Source: Branchiostoma lanceolatum
Lineage: Eukaryota > Chordata > Leptocardii > Amphioxiformes > Branchiostomatidae
Length of the DNA: 64,000 nucleotides
Direction: 5' to 3'
NCBI RefSeq assembly: GCF_035083965.1
Contig: NC_089722.1
Location: 38,673,958 to 38,737,957 of the forward strand
Made by a program: the position numbers and the translations under genes. The notes beneath the pieces are model-generated. The model did not search any database. It saw only the letters and a list, made by a program, of their open reading frames with translations, and was not told where the DNA came from. Within the stretch, counting starts at the first letter, position 1. The number at the start of each line of letters is the position of its first letter. Shown piece after piece: positions 24,016 through 36,050 of the stretch.

Positions 24016-24435
24016 CTAGCGAGGCCTGATCTTCATCTCTGTGTGTTTCAATGAGTAGTGTTGTCCCTTCCATAATGCCCAATTAACCCCATCTGCGTAG
24101 GACTGATGAGATCCACCGTGGTACTGGCCATTCAAGTTGGCACGAAGGCATCGGGCGTACCACCAGCCTCCCTTGAATGCCTGGGCACAATTGTTAGTTT
24201 CGTGAATGTCATTTTCCTCGTCCTTGCTTGAGAAGAACATCGAAGAATGCAAGGCCATACCGTCTCCTGAAAGAAAACAACAACATCCTCTTGTTAAGAC
24301 CATATCACATAACGCTCTTATTTTGCTCCAAAGCTTCAGTTCTATCATCTTTGTCAGAGACAACAACAACAAGATTGGCAGCGTAAAAAGATGTTGCCAT
24401 GGCGACGATGGTCTCTGTTAGTGATTTCTCTTTTT

Positions 24436-25245
24436 AGCCCACATGCAAATAAGGACCTCAAGGATATCAGTTGATCCCCTCTACCAAATAACACATGTTG
24501 TTCAAAGTATGAAAGGCTCAGCAAGAAAAGTTATTGTACCATTTCCTCATTGATTAATAAATGGGGCCCTCATATGCATGATGTATGTCTAATAAGTCAA
24601 AGTTTATTGCGCAACGATTGTAACAGGTACAATTGTAAGGCAAAATACTACCGGCTACTTATATCAATCTAGTACAAACTACAGAGAGGTCGTAGGTTAT
24701 ACAATGTTCTAATTAGGCTCTAGGCTGTACAATGTTCTATTAAAAACTACAGGAAGGTTCTAGGCTACTTAGTATATAATGTTGTCAATGGTAGATAATA
24801 TCAACAGATACAATATGGAGTCGTACATGTCAATTATACAATTACGTGATGAGGAGATGAATGTCTTATACAATTAAATCGCTAAAAATAATGTCCACAT
24901 TTAATTAACTTCCAAATGCTGCAAGAATGAAATCCATATCAGTCACCACTATGGGGATATAGTATTTTGTCATTAAGTATGCAAATAAAGTGTTTACTTG
25001 CATGATTGATCATGATATCTATCGATATTCATCTGCTTCTCGGGTACATATGTCATGTGTTCGAGAGTCCTATAACGGAATGCATCGGATTTATAAACTT
25101 TCCTCATTAATTATGCAAATTAGATATTGATTCGCATATTATTATGTAAATCATCACTTAAGCTATCTTCATACTAAAAACCATGACGTTCGATTATAAT
25201 TCCATCAACCCCTTCTTGAGTTAGTCACTCTCAAAGTTTAAAACA
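24436..25245. repeat. TATGCAAAT/ATTTGCATAAT repeat in pseudogene A intron
   Basis: Same orientation as the right arm at 20000-20540: AATAACACATGTTGTTCAAAGTATG, CATTAATTATGCAAAT, TATCGATATTC and CCATGACGTTCGAT phrases recur. It lies between exons 5 and 6. Confidence 0.55.
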
Positions 25246-26920
25246 AAATCAGCTCCTGCAGTTCCAAAGTCCAATCATTTCGAGGTCTCACAAAGACCTA
25301 CCCCTACCAAATATGGAGACAATCCGTCTAGTCATTCTAGAATTATCGTCCTGTGGACTGAAATTCCTGTGGACACATTCCTGTACAATACCTATAATTC
25401 TTGCAGACTGCACACAATACTATACATTAGGCTCGTCCCTGAGGCGTAGCCAGAAAGACACACAATCCTTGCTAAAGGCATTCGTTCCTCTTTTCACGGT
25501 GTATACAATCTAATGTTGATAGTCGGCTTCTCGAAGGTTCAGAGTCATGAAAACGTGATCTCCAAATACACGAAATGTTTGAAAATTGGATATGTCATCT
25601 GACGAATGACCGATGTGCAGGAAATAAAAATTACAATTGCTTCCTACATGGATATGATTTTGACATGTCATTATCATACACATGCCATATGTGTATGCCG
25701 TGATGTAGTTCGGAAAAGCAACCTTAGTGATTATACCTGCATTTCCTGAGTATCCACCCACAGTCAGCCTGTACTTGTGCCCTTCATCATCCACACTGAA
25801 GTTGCTGTATTTGGCATAGGCCGAGTTTCCCTCGAAGTCCTCCAGGTTCGTACCCTCCCTGTGCCGTCAGGTGGTACAGGTTGTCATTACCTGATGAAAG
25901 TGAGTTTGATGATGTTAGTAACCTACAGGTTTCGGGAGAAATCCATGTTAAGAACAGATAAGCAATGCCCAATTCAATAATAACTGCAAAATGGAAGAAA
26001 TTGTCACCTACCAAGCCAGAATTCTCCCCCTGAGTCACCGAAGCCAGTCTTGTAGTTCTGCCAGTCGCGGAAGAAATCTACCGAGCCATCTTTTCGCCTC
26101 TGGAACACCTAAAAGGCAAATATGTGTCAATGAATTTTTCTTTTTAAGCAACAATATGGTGTTGCTAAATTTTAAGCTCGTATGATAAGGGTTACGCTTT
26201 TCTAATTGGTTCAGTATCTATCTCTGTTATGTGCATGTCTAGATTTGTTCACTTTCGTTTGGAAATCATCTTCCATTTCGGAAGTACATGCAGTTTTTGG
26301 AAACCCTACTATTCGTTCTTTTTAGCCCCTTTAACCTTTTACTGATTGCAAGACAATTATTCCAGCCTTATTGCATCGTCTTCATATCAGTAATATGGGT
26401 TATAGTGATTGAGCTAGAATTAATGTTCAAAATCTGAAATTTTCAATATTTACCGTCCATCCTCCTCCGTCAGTGTCCATGTCACAGTAGACATCGATGG
26501 GCCTTGTGACTTCTCCAGCTGGGTAGATGGTGTAGACTCCGCTCGTGTTGTGGCCGCTGTTGAGAAGTTCCTTGCAGGTCCGAGGGCCAGTAATCTTTTC
26601 TGCGGACAGGACATAGAGGTAAGTCAACATACGTATTACAGGTAACAAAGTGTAAAAGAAACCCCTTGCACTACATTTACAAGGGTAACTCTCTGAAGAC
26701 ACTTTCCTTCTATTTTATCATAGTTTTGCTGGTCTACGACAGTTCTTATGAATGTGTACTACTCCGCATATGAATATGTGCACGTACCTTCCAGCAGCTG
26801 CAGATTTGTGGTACAGTGTTGTAATGTTGCTGCTTGTTGCTGTAGGATTGCTGCTTGTTGCTGTAGGATTGCTGCTTGTTGCTGCAGGGTTGCTTCATGT
26901 TGCTGCAGGCATGCATTCTC

Positions 26921-28299
26921 AACAGAAATACAGGGGACGAAGGTTGCAACAGTCAATAAAGATTTTATTCATTATACCAAAGTCATTGAATGTATTTGCC
27001 GGGTAGTAGAATCAGTCCAATGACTTCTACAGAGGATAGACTGTATTACACAGTTAAATTACGATATTGTCAGAGTTGATGATTGTCTGCTTTTGGTTCA
27101 TTGTCATAGAGAAGCTGACCCGATCTGCACTGCCGACGAAGTTCTTTTTTGACTAAGATCAATGTTCTGCTTACTAGTAATAGGTAGTTTGAATCGGTCA
27201 CTGCTGGAATCAGAGTTGCTGCAAGGTTCTCTAGCTCTGTTGAGCTAAGGCGGCCCAGGAAGTATTTTTCCATACATATCCTGTAACTTTTGATAGCATA
27301 GTCGCACCACGACGAAATTTAACACAGTTTTAGTAGTACCTGAGACACATTGAATGAAGGTCACTTTAGTTTTTGGATTAGAAATAGATCTTTTGGTTTG
27401 AAAAAAGCTGTTCATCTATTTACGCGCGCAGGCGGTAGCAGCACCTTTCATCGTGATATTTGACAAGAAGAGAGCTAAACCCGGACTGAGGATATTTTGT
27501 TTAAAATGACGATTACATTGCCTTTCTGGGCTAGAAACATCAGAAACAGCTATTTTTTTGTTATAACTTTTAAAAATTCGCCTCAGTTAAAAAAATTACA
27601 ATCTATGCAAAATAGCCTCGGGCAATTTTGATAAGAAAGCGATAAAACTAATATTTGATTACTCCAAAGATCAATTCTGTTGTTCTGAGCTGCGCGTAAA
27701 GCCGTATAAAGTCATAACCCGGTCCCGCACAAGCAGCTCGTTGTCTTCCGCGAACATAAACACCTGTGACGAAACGCTCGTTCCCGTCGAACACTGTCGA
27801 GTTCTATTCTATAGTCTGTATACCCCCTAGTAGGGGTATCGCACAGACGGGGTGAAGCGCAGCTGCAGTGTCTGGGCTACGGGTGTGACGACAGTAGCCT
27901 GCTCTTGAAGGTGTCCAGTGAGGGTCTGTCTACTACGTGGGTGGAGAGGTCCTTCTGTCCTTCTTTTAACAACTCGGTCAAAAAAAGCGCTACAAGGACA
28001 CGGTGCGGCTCATGCACCACATGCGTGAAGGGGACAATTTCTCAACCATTTGATTGAAACGTTTCGAATGTAATACAATTCAAAACATGGCCTAAATCTT
28101 TCTTTTTTTTACTTATACGTACACCTGAGGTGAAATAACATCCATGTATAGTGAGATTAATAATTTGGTACCGTAACAGACGACCCCAGAACTTTGGAAC
28201 AGTCCGAACTGGGTTCGAGTTCGGTCGCGCACCTGGCCGGGCACGCGGCCCAACTCGAAGACGAATTTTTAAGCCTGGGCTGCCTTAACCAAACAGGGT
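26921..28299 (-). mobile_element. Retroelement-derived insertion splitting the coiled-coil exon
   Basis: Heptad-coding sequence stops on both sides of this segment. On the minus strand it contains a LINE-ORF2-like phrase (STHVVDRPSLDTFKSRL, near 27910-27960), an open piece at 27070-27273 (GRLSSTELENLAATLIPAVT), and a 3' end with AATAAAATCTTTATTGACTG and TTGCAACCTTCGTCCCC that recurs at 23073. It is probably nested retroelement debris. Exact ends and target duplication are unresolved. A cryptic acceptor (GCATGCCTGCAG) borders the downstream coil. Confidence 0.5.
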
Positions 28300-28560
28300 T
28301 GCGTGTATGTGTTGCTGGGTTGCCCCCTGATGCTGCAGGGTTGCCCCCTGGTGCTGCAGGGTTGCTTCCTGGTGCTGCAGGGTTGCCTCATGGTGCTGCA
28401 GGGTTACCGCATGGTGCTGCAGTGTTGCCTCCTTGTGCTGCAGGGTTGCCTCATGGTGCTGCAGGGTTACCGCATGGTGCTGCAGTGTTGCCTCCTGGTG
28501 CTGCAGGGTTGCCTCATGGCGCTGAATTGTTGCTCCCTGTTGCTGTAATGCACCGACTTG
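28300..28560 (-). repeat. 21-bp minisatellite coding coiled-coil heptads
   Basis: On the minus strand, tandem 21-base units encode LQHxEAT / LQHHAVT heptads (for example LQHHEATLQHKEATLQHHAV). Gene B has only a few such heptads, so the coil length differs sharply between paralogues. The plus-strand frames over it are antisense shadows. Confidence 0.8.
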
Positions 28561-28849
28561 TTGTTGAATGGTGGCGTTCAGTTGCTGCAACAAATTTGCT
28601 TGTTGTCGGATTGTGGTCTCCTGTTGCTGCAAGCTGTTGCCTTGTTGTTGATTGGTGGTCTCTAGCTGCTGCAGAGTTCCCTGCAGCTGCAGTAAACCTG
28701 CAGCCTGCTGCTGGATGATGTTGTCCTGACTGCTGACTGTCGTCTGCAGAGCCTCAACGGTGGCCTTCAAATCAGCCTCGGCCTGGAACTGTATGAAAAT
28801 ATTTTTCTTTAAATTTGGATTAAACAGTCTCCGAATCAACTGCATATGT

Positions 28850-29470
28850 ATGCCTATGTCTGTAATTATAAGCAACGTTCTATTCATCCTCTCATGTGCT
28901 TAGAACCTTTTGTTTCTAAACCTTTTGCTTCTAACTTTCTTTTTATCTTTCTGCACATCCACTTATTGTGCATGGTGTCCTTAATGCTGTTTACATTGTT
29001 GCATTACTGTTCACATTGTTGTATTACTATTATAGTAGGGTTACGTATCTTTAGGGCCCCTAGGTCCTCCTCTTGATACAAAAGCAATCCCGAAGGCCCT
29101 CCATTTGATATAAAAGAAAGGAACGAACAGACACAAGAAAACAAGATATCTGTCATACTCTATCTGCACGGAGGAAAGGAAAGGTGGTTAATGAGTAATT
29201 TGGTGCCAGTGTTTAACCCCTGAGCTTTTAAACTGCACGTATTGCCAAGACCCACAAACGCGTGTATAATGGTTGAAGAATACACTATATTGTCCATGTT
29301 AGGGGCTCAACATCTATTGTTGAATGTGTCTTAAATCCAATTTCATGCCACTTGTATATTTATTTGTATGATAAGACATGTCTTCTCTTGCTCGTGGACA
29401 GGAAAAGGACATAAGCGTTACAAAAGTGAAAGTAATAAACCTTTCTTCCTTCAAGTGTTTTCTCGGTAAC
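28850..29470. other. Intron 1 of pseudogene A, nothing else recognised
   Basis: AT-rich sequence between the coiled-coil exon acceptor (28789-28790) and the exon 1 donor (29478-29479). No repeat family could be named. Confidence 0.4.
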
Positions 29471-29879
29471 AATACTTACCTCAGCCAGTTCCTGCTGAAC
29501 TACTTGCTGCAGCTGTCCATCCAGGCTGTCAGTCTTGTTCTTCAGATAACACTGGTCACTTTAAATTTGGAAAGTCACTTTCCAAATTGTGGCTCAATTC
29601 CAAATTTCTAGAATTTTTATTTCTTCAAGAACACCAAAGTTTTATAGCTCATTGGAAAGGGCATTTTCTCCTCTACAATATGGCATTTTTATTTTGGTCA
29701 TATCACATACGGATGTCGAGATATTTGACTTTAAAAGTTGTCGAGCCTAGAAGTCTGAGTGGAACAGACTGGTAGTCCATTGCTTCTGACCATAGTCCAA
29801 CTAAGTCAGACTGGTAGTCTGAAGGATGTTGGCCTACTAGTCTGATAGGGGGCGCTACTGTGGAACAAGTCCATGCTAG

Positions 29880-31500
29880 ACTGTAGGAATCCCTTGAATA
29901 ACTGACAGAGCCATTTTTAGACAATGTATATTTTGGGCTCTGGAGCCCTGGTATTAAACCCAAATGACCTGAAAATTGGTATAGAGGGAGAATTTTATTT
30001 ACACTTATGACATAAACTACTTTAGAATTGTGTAAAATGAGTCTTTTCTGCTATTTTCAAACAAAATATGTACATTCTTGGCTTTTGTACCATAATATCA
30101 CAACTAAATGACATGAAATCTGGTATAGAGGAGCCTTATCCATACGCCAAAAGAACTGTTATCACACTTTTGGCATACACCACTTTAGAATTATGTAAAA
30201 TGGGTCTTTTCTGCTATTTTCAGGCAAAATATGTACATTTTTGCTTTTGTGCCCTAATATAACAACCAAATGACATGAAATCTGGTGTAGGGGTTCCTAA
30301 CACATATGCCAAAAGAACTGTGCTCAAACTGTTGGCATACACTACTTTAGAATTGTGTTAAATGGATCTTTTCTGCTATTTTCAGACAAAATATGTACAT
30401 TCTTGGCCTTTGCGCCCTAATATCACAACCAAATGACCTGAAATCTGGTATAGAGGAGCCTTAGGCATACATTAAAAGAACTGTACTCACAATTTTGGTG
30501 TACACCACTTTAGAATTGTGTAAAATGGGTCTTTTCTGCTATTTTCAGACAAAATATGTACATTTTTGGCCCCTGTGCCCTAATATAACAACCAAATGAC
30601 ATGAAATCTGGTGTAGGGGTTCCTAACACATATGCCAAAAGAACTGTGCTCAAACTTTTGGCATACACCACTTTAGAAGTATGTAAAATGGGTCTTTTCT
30701 GCTATTTCTAGACAAAATATGTACATTTTTGGCCCCTGTGCCCTAATATAACAACCAAATGACCTGAAATCTGGTGTAGGGGTGCCTTATACATATGCCA
30801 AAAGAACTGTGTTCACATTTCAGTGTGGCATAAATCACTTAAGAATTGTGTAAAATGGGTATTTTCTGCTATTTTCAGACAAAATATGTACATTCTTGGC
30901 ATTTGTGCCCTAATATCACAACAAAATGACCTGAGATCTGGTATAGAGGAGTCGTAGGCATACACCAAAAGAACTGTACTCACACTTTTGGCATACACCA
31001 CTTTAGAAATGTGTAAAATGGGTCGTTTCTGCTATTTTCAGACAAAAAAAATACATTTTTGCTTTTGTGCCCTAATATTACAACCAAATGACCTGAAATT
31101 TGATGTAGAGGTGCCTTGAGGCAAATGCCAAAAGAACTGTTATCACACTTTTGGTATACACTACTTTAGAATTGTGTAAAATAGGTCTTTTCTGCTATTT
31201 TCAGACAAAAAATATACATTTTTGCTTTTGTGCCCTAATATAACAACCAAATTACCTTAAATCTGGTATGGGGTACCTTACACATATGCCAAAAGATCTT
31301 CTCTTGCACCTTTGGCAAACACTTCTTGACTTTTTTTGCTATTTTCAGACAAAATATGTACATTTTTTACTCCTGTGCCCCATAATATTCTAACCAAATG
31401 ACCTGACATTTGGTGCAATGTACATGTGTTTGTGGCTGACTTGGACCCATGGCCATTTGACTTCATTCACATTTTGGGCATACACTATATTTATGTACTC
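29880..31500 (+). repeat. Ten-unit tandem array, period about 163 bp
   Basis: The phrase GACCTGAAATCTGGTxTAGxG recurs near 29967, 30112, 30272, 30434, 30598, 30760, 30928, 31090, 31252 and 31400. Each is followed by CATATGCCAAAAGAACTGT, CACTTTAGAATTGTGTAAAA, TTTTCTGCTATTTTCAGACA, AAATATGTACATT and TGTGCCCTAATAT. Units are diverged by substitutions and small indels. The same skeleton appears in the repeats at 53149-64000. Confidence 0.85.
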
Positions 31501-32050
31501 AAAAGTGATTTGGGGATTTTTTGCTATTTCTAACTAACAATGTGATGAATCCCTGGAGGTTCAAATTATGCCAGTTAAGAAGGGGCAACCCAGCTGTCTT
31601 GAGACGAAATTTATCAAATAAGACTTTCTTTAAATAAGGCTTCCTTTTCCCAAATGTGCCGTTCTATAAATGAAACTGTTGGCAAAAGAACTCTTGTTTC
31701 AGGTTACAGTTAGTGCACATAATGTGAGGATTGTGGTTGATAATACATTTATAAAACTGGGCTTTATATTTAGGCTTTATAACTAATAAACTTTGATGTA
31801 ACATGTACATGTTGTACATTCAATTTGTTACATCAGGGAGGTGTTAACATACACTGAAAGGCGAGCCACCCAAGCAATGCTGTGACCAGTAGCTGGTGTC
31901 CTGGGGATCACAGGCAGCCTTTGTTTGTTTAAGGATTAGAGGCATGGCAGATGAGTTTGTAATAGGGCATGGCCCAGATGGTTCAATTTACCTCAGAGGG
32001 AGGGTCAAAGGGGAGTCATTGTTGGCCCCCTCCAAGGGGGGGGGAAACAG

Positions 32051-32651
32051 ACAGTAATACAAACACCCTCCAGATTAATTTCGGACTTTCTATTGCACTT
32101 TGGACTAATGCTTGTAGCCTCTGACAGCTTATACTTACAGAGTTGATATTTTGTGAACAACTTCCTTGCCACTTAATGGATCATAATGACCCCCAGCGGG
32201 GGTCGTCACGCGTCGTTGAAAATCGAAAAATCTTCAGATTTTTCCTGACAATCTTCAGATTTTATGGAAAATCTTCAGATTGTTTGAGATAACCTTCAGA
32301 TTGTTTGAAAGAATCTTCAGATTGTTTTGAGATTGGTTTCAAAGAACCTTCAGATTGTTTCAAAGAACCTTCAGATTGTTTCAAACAACCTTCAGATTGT
32401 CTCAAACAATCTTCAGATTTTTTAATGTGATCTTCAAATTTATGTTTCAACTTCCTTTAATATTGATTAGTATGATATGAAAATTGATAAGAATGGTTTT
32501 ATTGTTGTGTTTTGTACTTTTGATGGGAAAATGGAGCTAACCAATCCTGATTAGCTCCTTTCACTTGCAACTCATGGCTTTAAAGTTGAACAGTTCTTTG
32601 TGGGCTTAAACAGAGCGACCTGTCTTTAGATAGCGCGAACTTAGCGAACAT
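32051..32651 (+). repeat. Left arm of a 10-kb foldback-like structure, with 21-bp repeats
   Basis: Reverse-complement partner at 41649-42295. Most of the arm is highly similar, including CTGACAGCTTATACTTACAG, CACGCGTCGTTGAAAATCG and AGCCCACAAAGAACTGTT (reverse). Its core is a 21-base tandem repeat (CAATCTGAAGGTTCTTTGAAA on the minus strand, about 8 units at 32230-32440) that stays open as KQSEGSL repeats. Confidence 0.8.
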
Positions 32652-33349
32652 TATGTAGTTGTTCAACGGAGTTGGCGGGGAAATCCATGTTCTCGGGAAC
32701 AACGATTTTGATCGGAGCCTCATATCAAACTTGACTGCAATATTTATCCTCGTTTGCCCCCCAAGCCCTGGATAACAAACGTACGCTTACTATTGTTTTG
32801 GTGGTATAACGATGAATACTGCATTTGGATTCAGTTGTCATAATGCCGAGGGTTTGACACTACCAGCGGACGTCTATGACACAAGATGAAAATAAAAATC
32901 CACTTGAATCAACTGTCAGCTCTACATGTGTATTGTTGACAACCGTACAAATGGTAATAACTCCTCATTATTATGATAAATTACCTATGTCAAGTCATGG
33001 AATTTTACCGCTTCCGAGACAGCATCGTCTTCCAATGTGATGTGCAATGTACATGTAGTTATACATATAAATTTCCATCACTGGTTGTGTTACACGTCAG
33101 GTACTAACTTGTAAATGACAGCAGAAAATTTGTGATTTCATAAAACAGTCGTGGGTTCAAAATTCAGCTGCCATGTGTATTGCTACTTTGCGGTAGATAT
33201 TTGGCTTGTTCATTGTTATTGCAATCATTTGATCAACCTGGGTTATAGGTCTTCAAAGATGTGTTTTATCCATGACATTTTAGTTTTTTTAAGCTTGCAT
33301 GCAGTTGATAAATCATTATGTGGCAAGAATGCAACTTCTGAAGATGCCT

Positions 33350-33753
33350 CAGGCCTCGAAATAGTGGGTGCATGTGCACCTGTGTGCACCCAAAACTGTG
33401 CACCTAATTTTTGACTGTGGGTGCACCAGTGCACCTAGATATTTTTGTAGGCTATAAGGTAAGGGTACTATTGTACACTAGTATACAGAAAATATTCTTG
33501 AAATGTAAGTATCTTGACTTACTTGACTTTGAGACAGAATAGCAAAAATTACCCTTCGTTGTATTCTACTTGATGTATCTAGTTAGCTATAGAATTACAG
33601 ATTGTAGTTCTTAAGAGCGTTAAACTTGGTAATTTTGTTTTGCTGACATTCAACTTTATTTCATGTGGTGCACCCAAAATGTTTTCTGTACACCTAATTT
33701 TTTTTGTCGGGTGCACCAGTGCACCTTTTTCCAAAAATGAATTTCGAGCCGTG
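33350..33753. mobile_element. hAT-like MITE (CTCGAAAT ends)
   Basis: Begins CAGGCCTCGAAATAGTGGG and ends ATTTCGAGCCGTG, with inner GTGCACCxGTGCACC palindromic phrases. TGCCT occurs on both sides, but the expected 8-bp duplication is not clear. Confidence 0.5.
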
Positions 33754-35111
33754 TGCCTTCTTGTTAAACATTGTGCATGCAATACGAAGCAGTGTTACAT
33801 CAAGTCATCTCCAAGCAGATAAAGAGAGTTCTCTCACCAGTGGAAAGACTTGCTGAACCAAGTTGTGTTAAACAAGCTGGACCCTATATCTTCTTGGAGA
33901 TTTATGTTTGCCAGGGTATCACATATAGGGCAAGCATACATGTGTATTCAAAATGATATAAAACATGTACATGTATGAGTGGAACTTGGCTGTCACCTCA
34001 GTATCCAACTACACAGAAAACAGATGCAGACAAATTACTACCACCTTCAACATTCATGACTGGCACAACCATACAGTAGGTTAGAATACACCTACATTGT
34101 AGGTGAAGCTCCTTCAGATACCATTCACAGGATTTGTGTGTTGTTTACCAAAACTCTATTATGCTTTCCCTACTTTCAGCATTCTATGGCTCTCCATGTG
34201 TCAGCATAGATGGATTCATAGGCCTAGACAAGCCCTAGAAAACATCTTTTCAAGTTGTCTTTGATTGAAAGTAAAATTTCTTACTCATTCGTTGGTTTCT
34301 CATGTTTTGCAGTGGCCATTAGTCTGTGTTGAAAGGACAGTAGCTGTTGATATCATCTATTTAGAGAGGTGATGACTTGTTAATAGATTTTTAATTGATT
34401 GGGAGGGGAAGTCATTTCCCACTACTCCGCCCACTCCATTACTACTGGACTTGCTAATGTAGTAGCAGGCACAGCTTGAAATGATTATTTGCTGCTGACT
34501 ACAAGATCTGTAAGAGAGATATTATAAGTGACTTTGTTGTCTATACTAGAAACTTTAGAACAGATCATCAGTACGGATATCATCCTAAGGAAATCTTTGA
34601 ATGTACAATAAACATTAGGAAAATTACAAAGTAGCCCTATAGCACCCTATTACATACACTTGAGCTTCACTGTATAGCGGACTACCCTGTATAGCGGAGT
34701 ACCTCGGTCGATTTCTACTACTTTCCCAACGATAGGACAGGGCCTGGTAGAGGCTATAAATTTGCCCCGTCAAAATGCAAGGAAAACTGTCTAGATTTCA
34801 CACTTTTCTGGGAAGGGTGCCCACAAACCCCTACTTTGCAACCTTAAATGCTTGCTGTGATGCTTTCATTGTACCAATTTGTCTTCTGCACCTAATCAGC
34901 TACTCTGTAAAAAGTTATGGTGACTACCTGAGTTGTGTTGTCTCAGGCATAGCCACCTTTGCAAACTTTCTAGATGTTACTGGCATTTATTTCCAGGAGA
35001 GTGCGGACAGCAGACAAAAGAATCTGGCCCCAGTGTGTTAAAAATCACGAATCAGTGCTCCCCCCCACTCCAAATTTAATGCCAGCACCACCCAGAAAGC
35101 CGTTAAATCTC

Positions 35112-35302
35112 ATACTCTCCTAGCAGAGGTCCAGCTCCGGCTGGTGTTTAATGTGTTTTGGAGTTTTGGGCGGGCTTTATATTTCATTCGTTTTCCTGAT
35201 GTCGCCCAGTCAAAATAGAAAACGTGACAAAAACGCCAGGTATACAATCAAATCAAAAACCATCCGGAGCCAAACCTACGCATGTATTCTTGGAGAGTAG
35301 CT
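35112..35302. mobile_element. MITE relative of the 11269 foldback
   Basis: Ends TACTCTCCTAGCAGAGG and CTTGGAGAGTA match the terminal repeats of the element at 11269-11550. The interior is diverged and no 9-bp duplication is evident. Confidence 0.5.
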
Positions 35303-35864
35303 ATCTCAGATCCTAGTCTTGCCTGGTCTTCCCATCTGGGAGGAACCCCTGCTGAAATCAGTATTGACACAAGACAGTAAAGAGAGAGTAGAGCTGCCAT
35401 CCAAACAGACATCCAGCAAACTATTTGCAATGTTTTTATGCAATTGTGAGTTAATAATGCCAATGATGATGATGACTTAAAAAAAAACTAATTCTATATG
35501 TACATGTATATGTACCAATACTGTACATGAAAGAATGGGCTCTTTCCTAGGGGTAGGAAGATATGATCAGCTTGGATGACTAATTAGTTACAGGACTTCC
35601 TCCCCTGGGCACACATTCCCATGCCACTTAGAGTTTCCTTACCACCAGCCACCAGCTTGTGGAATCAAGGATCCTTCAATGATGGAATCTAGGAGCTGGG
35701 GCAGGGCCATTCAGAGAACTCTGCCTGGACTTTTCAGGATCATGACAGATCTGTACCAACTACATGTACAAAAAAATGAATTGAGATAAGCAGTGATGTC
35801 AAAAGGTAAATTCGTATTGATGAGAAGGTTTACTTTGTTTTTTCAAGCATGATAGATTTATACC

Positions 35865-36050
35865 GTCTTGAGGAAGGCAGCGCCTGTTGTGGACTGGTAT
35901 ATTTTCTTCCGCTGTGCTCGTAGAGTACATGTAGAGTAGAGTAGAATTTTCGGTCAGGTAGGACTGTTCCAGTTTATACCGCTCTTCGTGCAATAGCTCC
36001 TTCCAATGTCGATCTAGTTGAGATTTGAACTGGTTTTGCTGGAGACTCAT
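35865..36050 (-). pseudogene. LINE ORF2 3' end fragment
   Basis: Minus-strand frame with NQFKSQLDRHWKELLHEERY resembles the FKxxLDxxW terminus of CR1-like ORF2. It is followed downstream by a short GTAGAGTAGAGTA tract, as in the copy at 45673-46373. Confidence 0.5.

Noticed and set aside
28194..28718. Plus-strand open frames of alanine/glycine/leucine repeats
   Set aside because: They are antisense to the coiled-coil exon of gene A.
29880..31500. CRISPR-like array
   Set aside because: Units are about 163-bp degenerate tandem repeats without unique spacers, in a eukaryotic transposon.
32262..32450. KQSEGSL repeat protein as a real gene
   Set aside because: The frame follows from an uninterrupted 21-bp tandem repeat and recurs in both arms of a foldback structure. 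There is no promoter or splice context.
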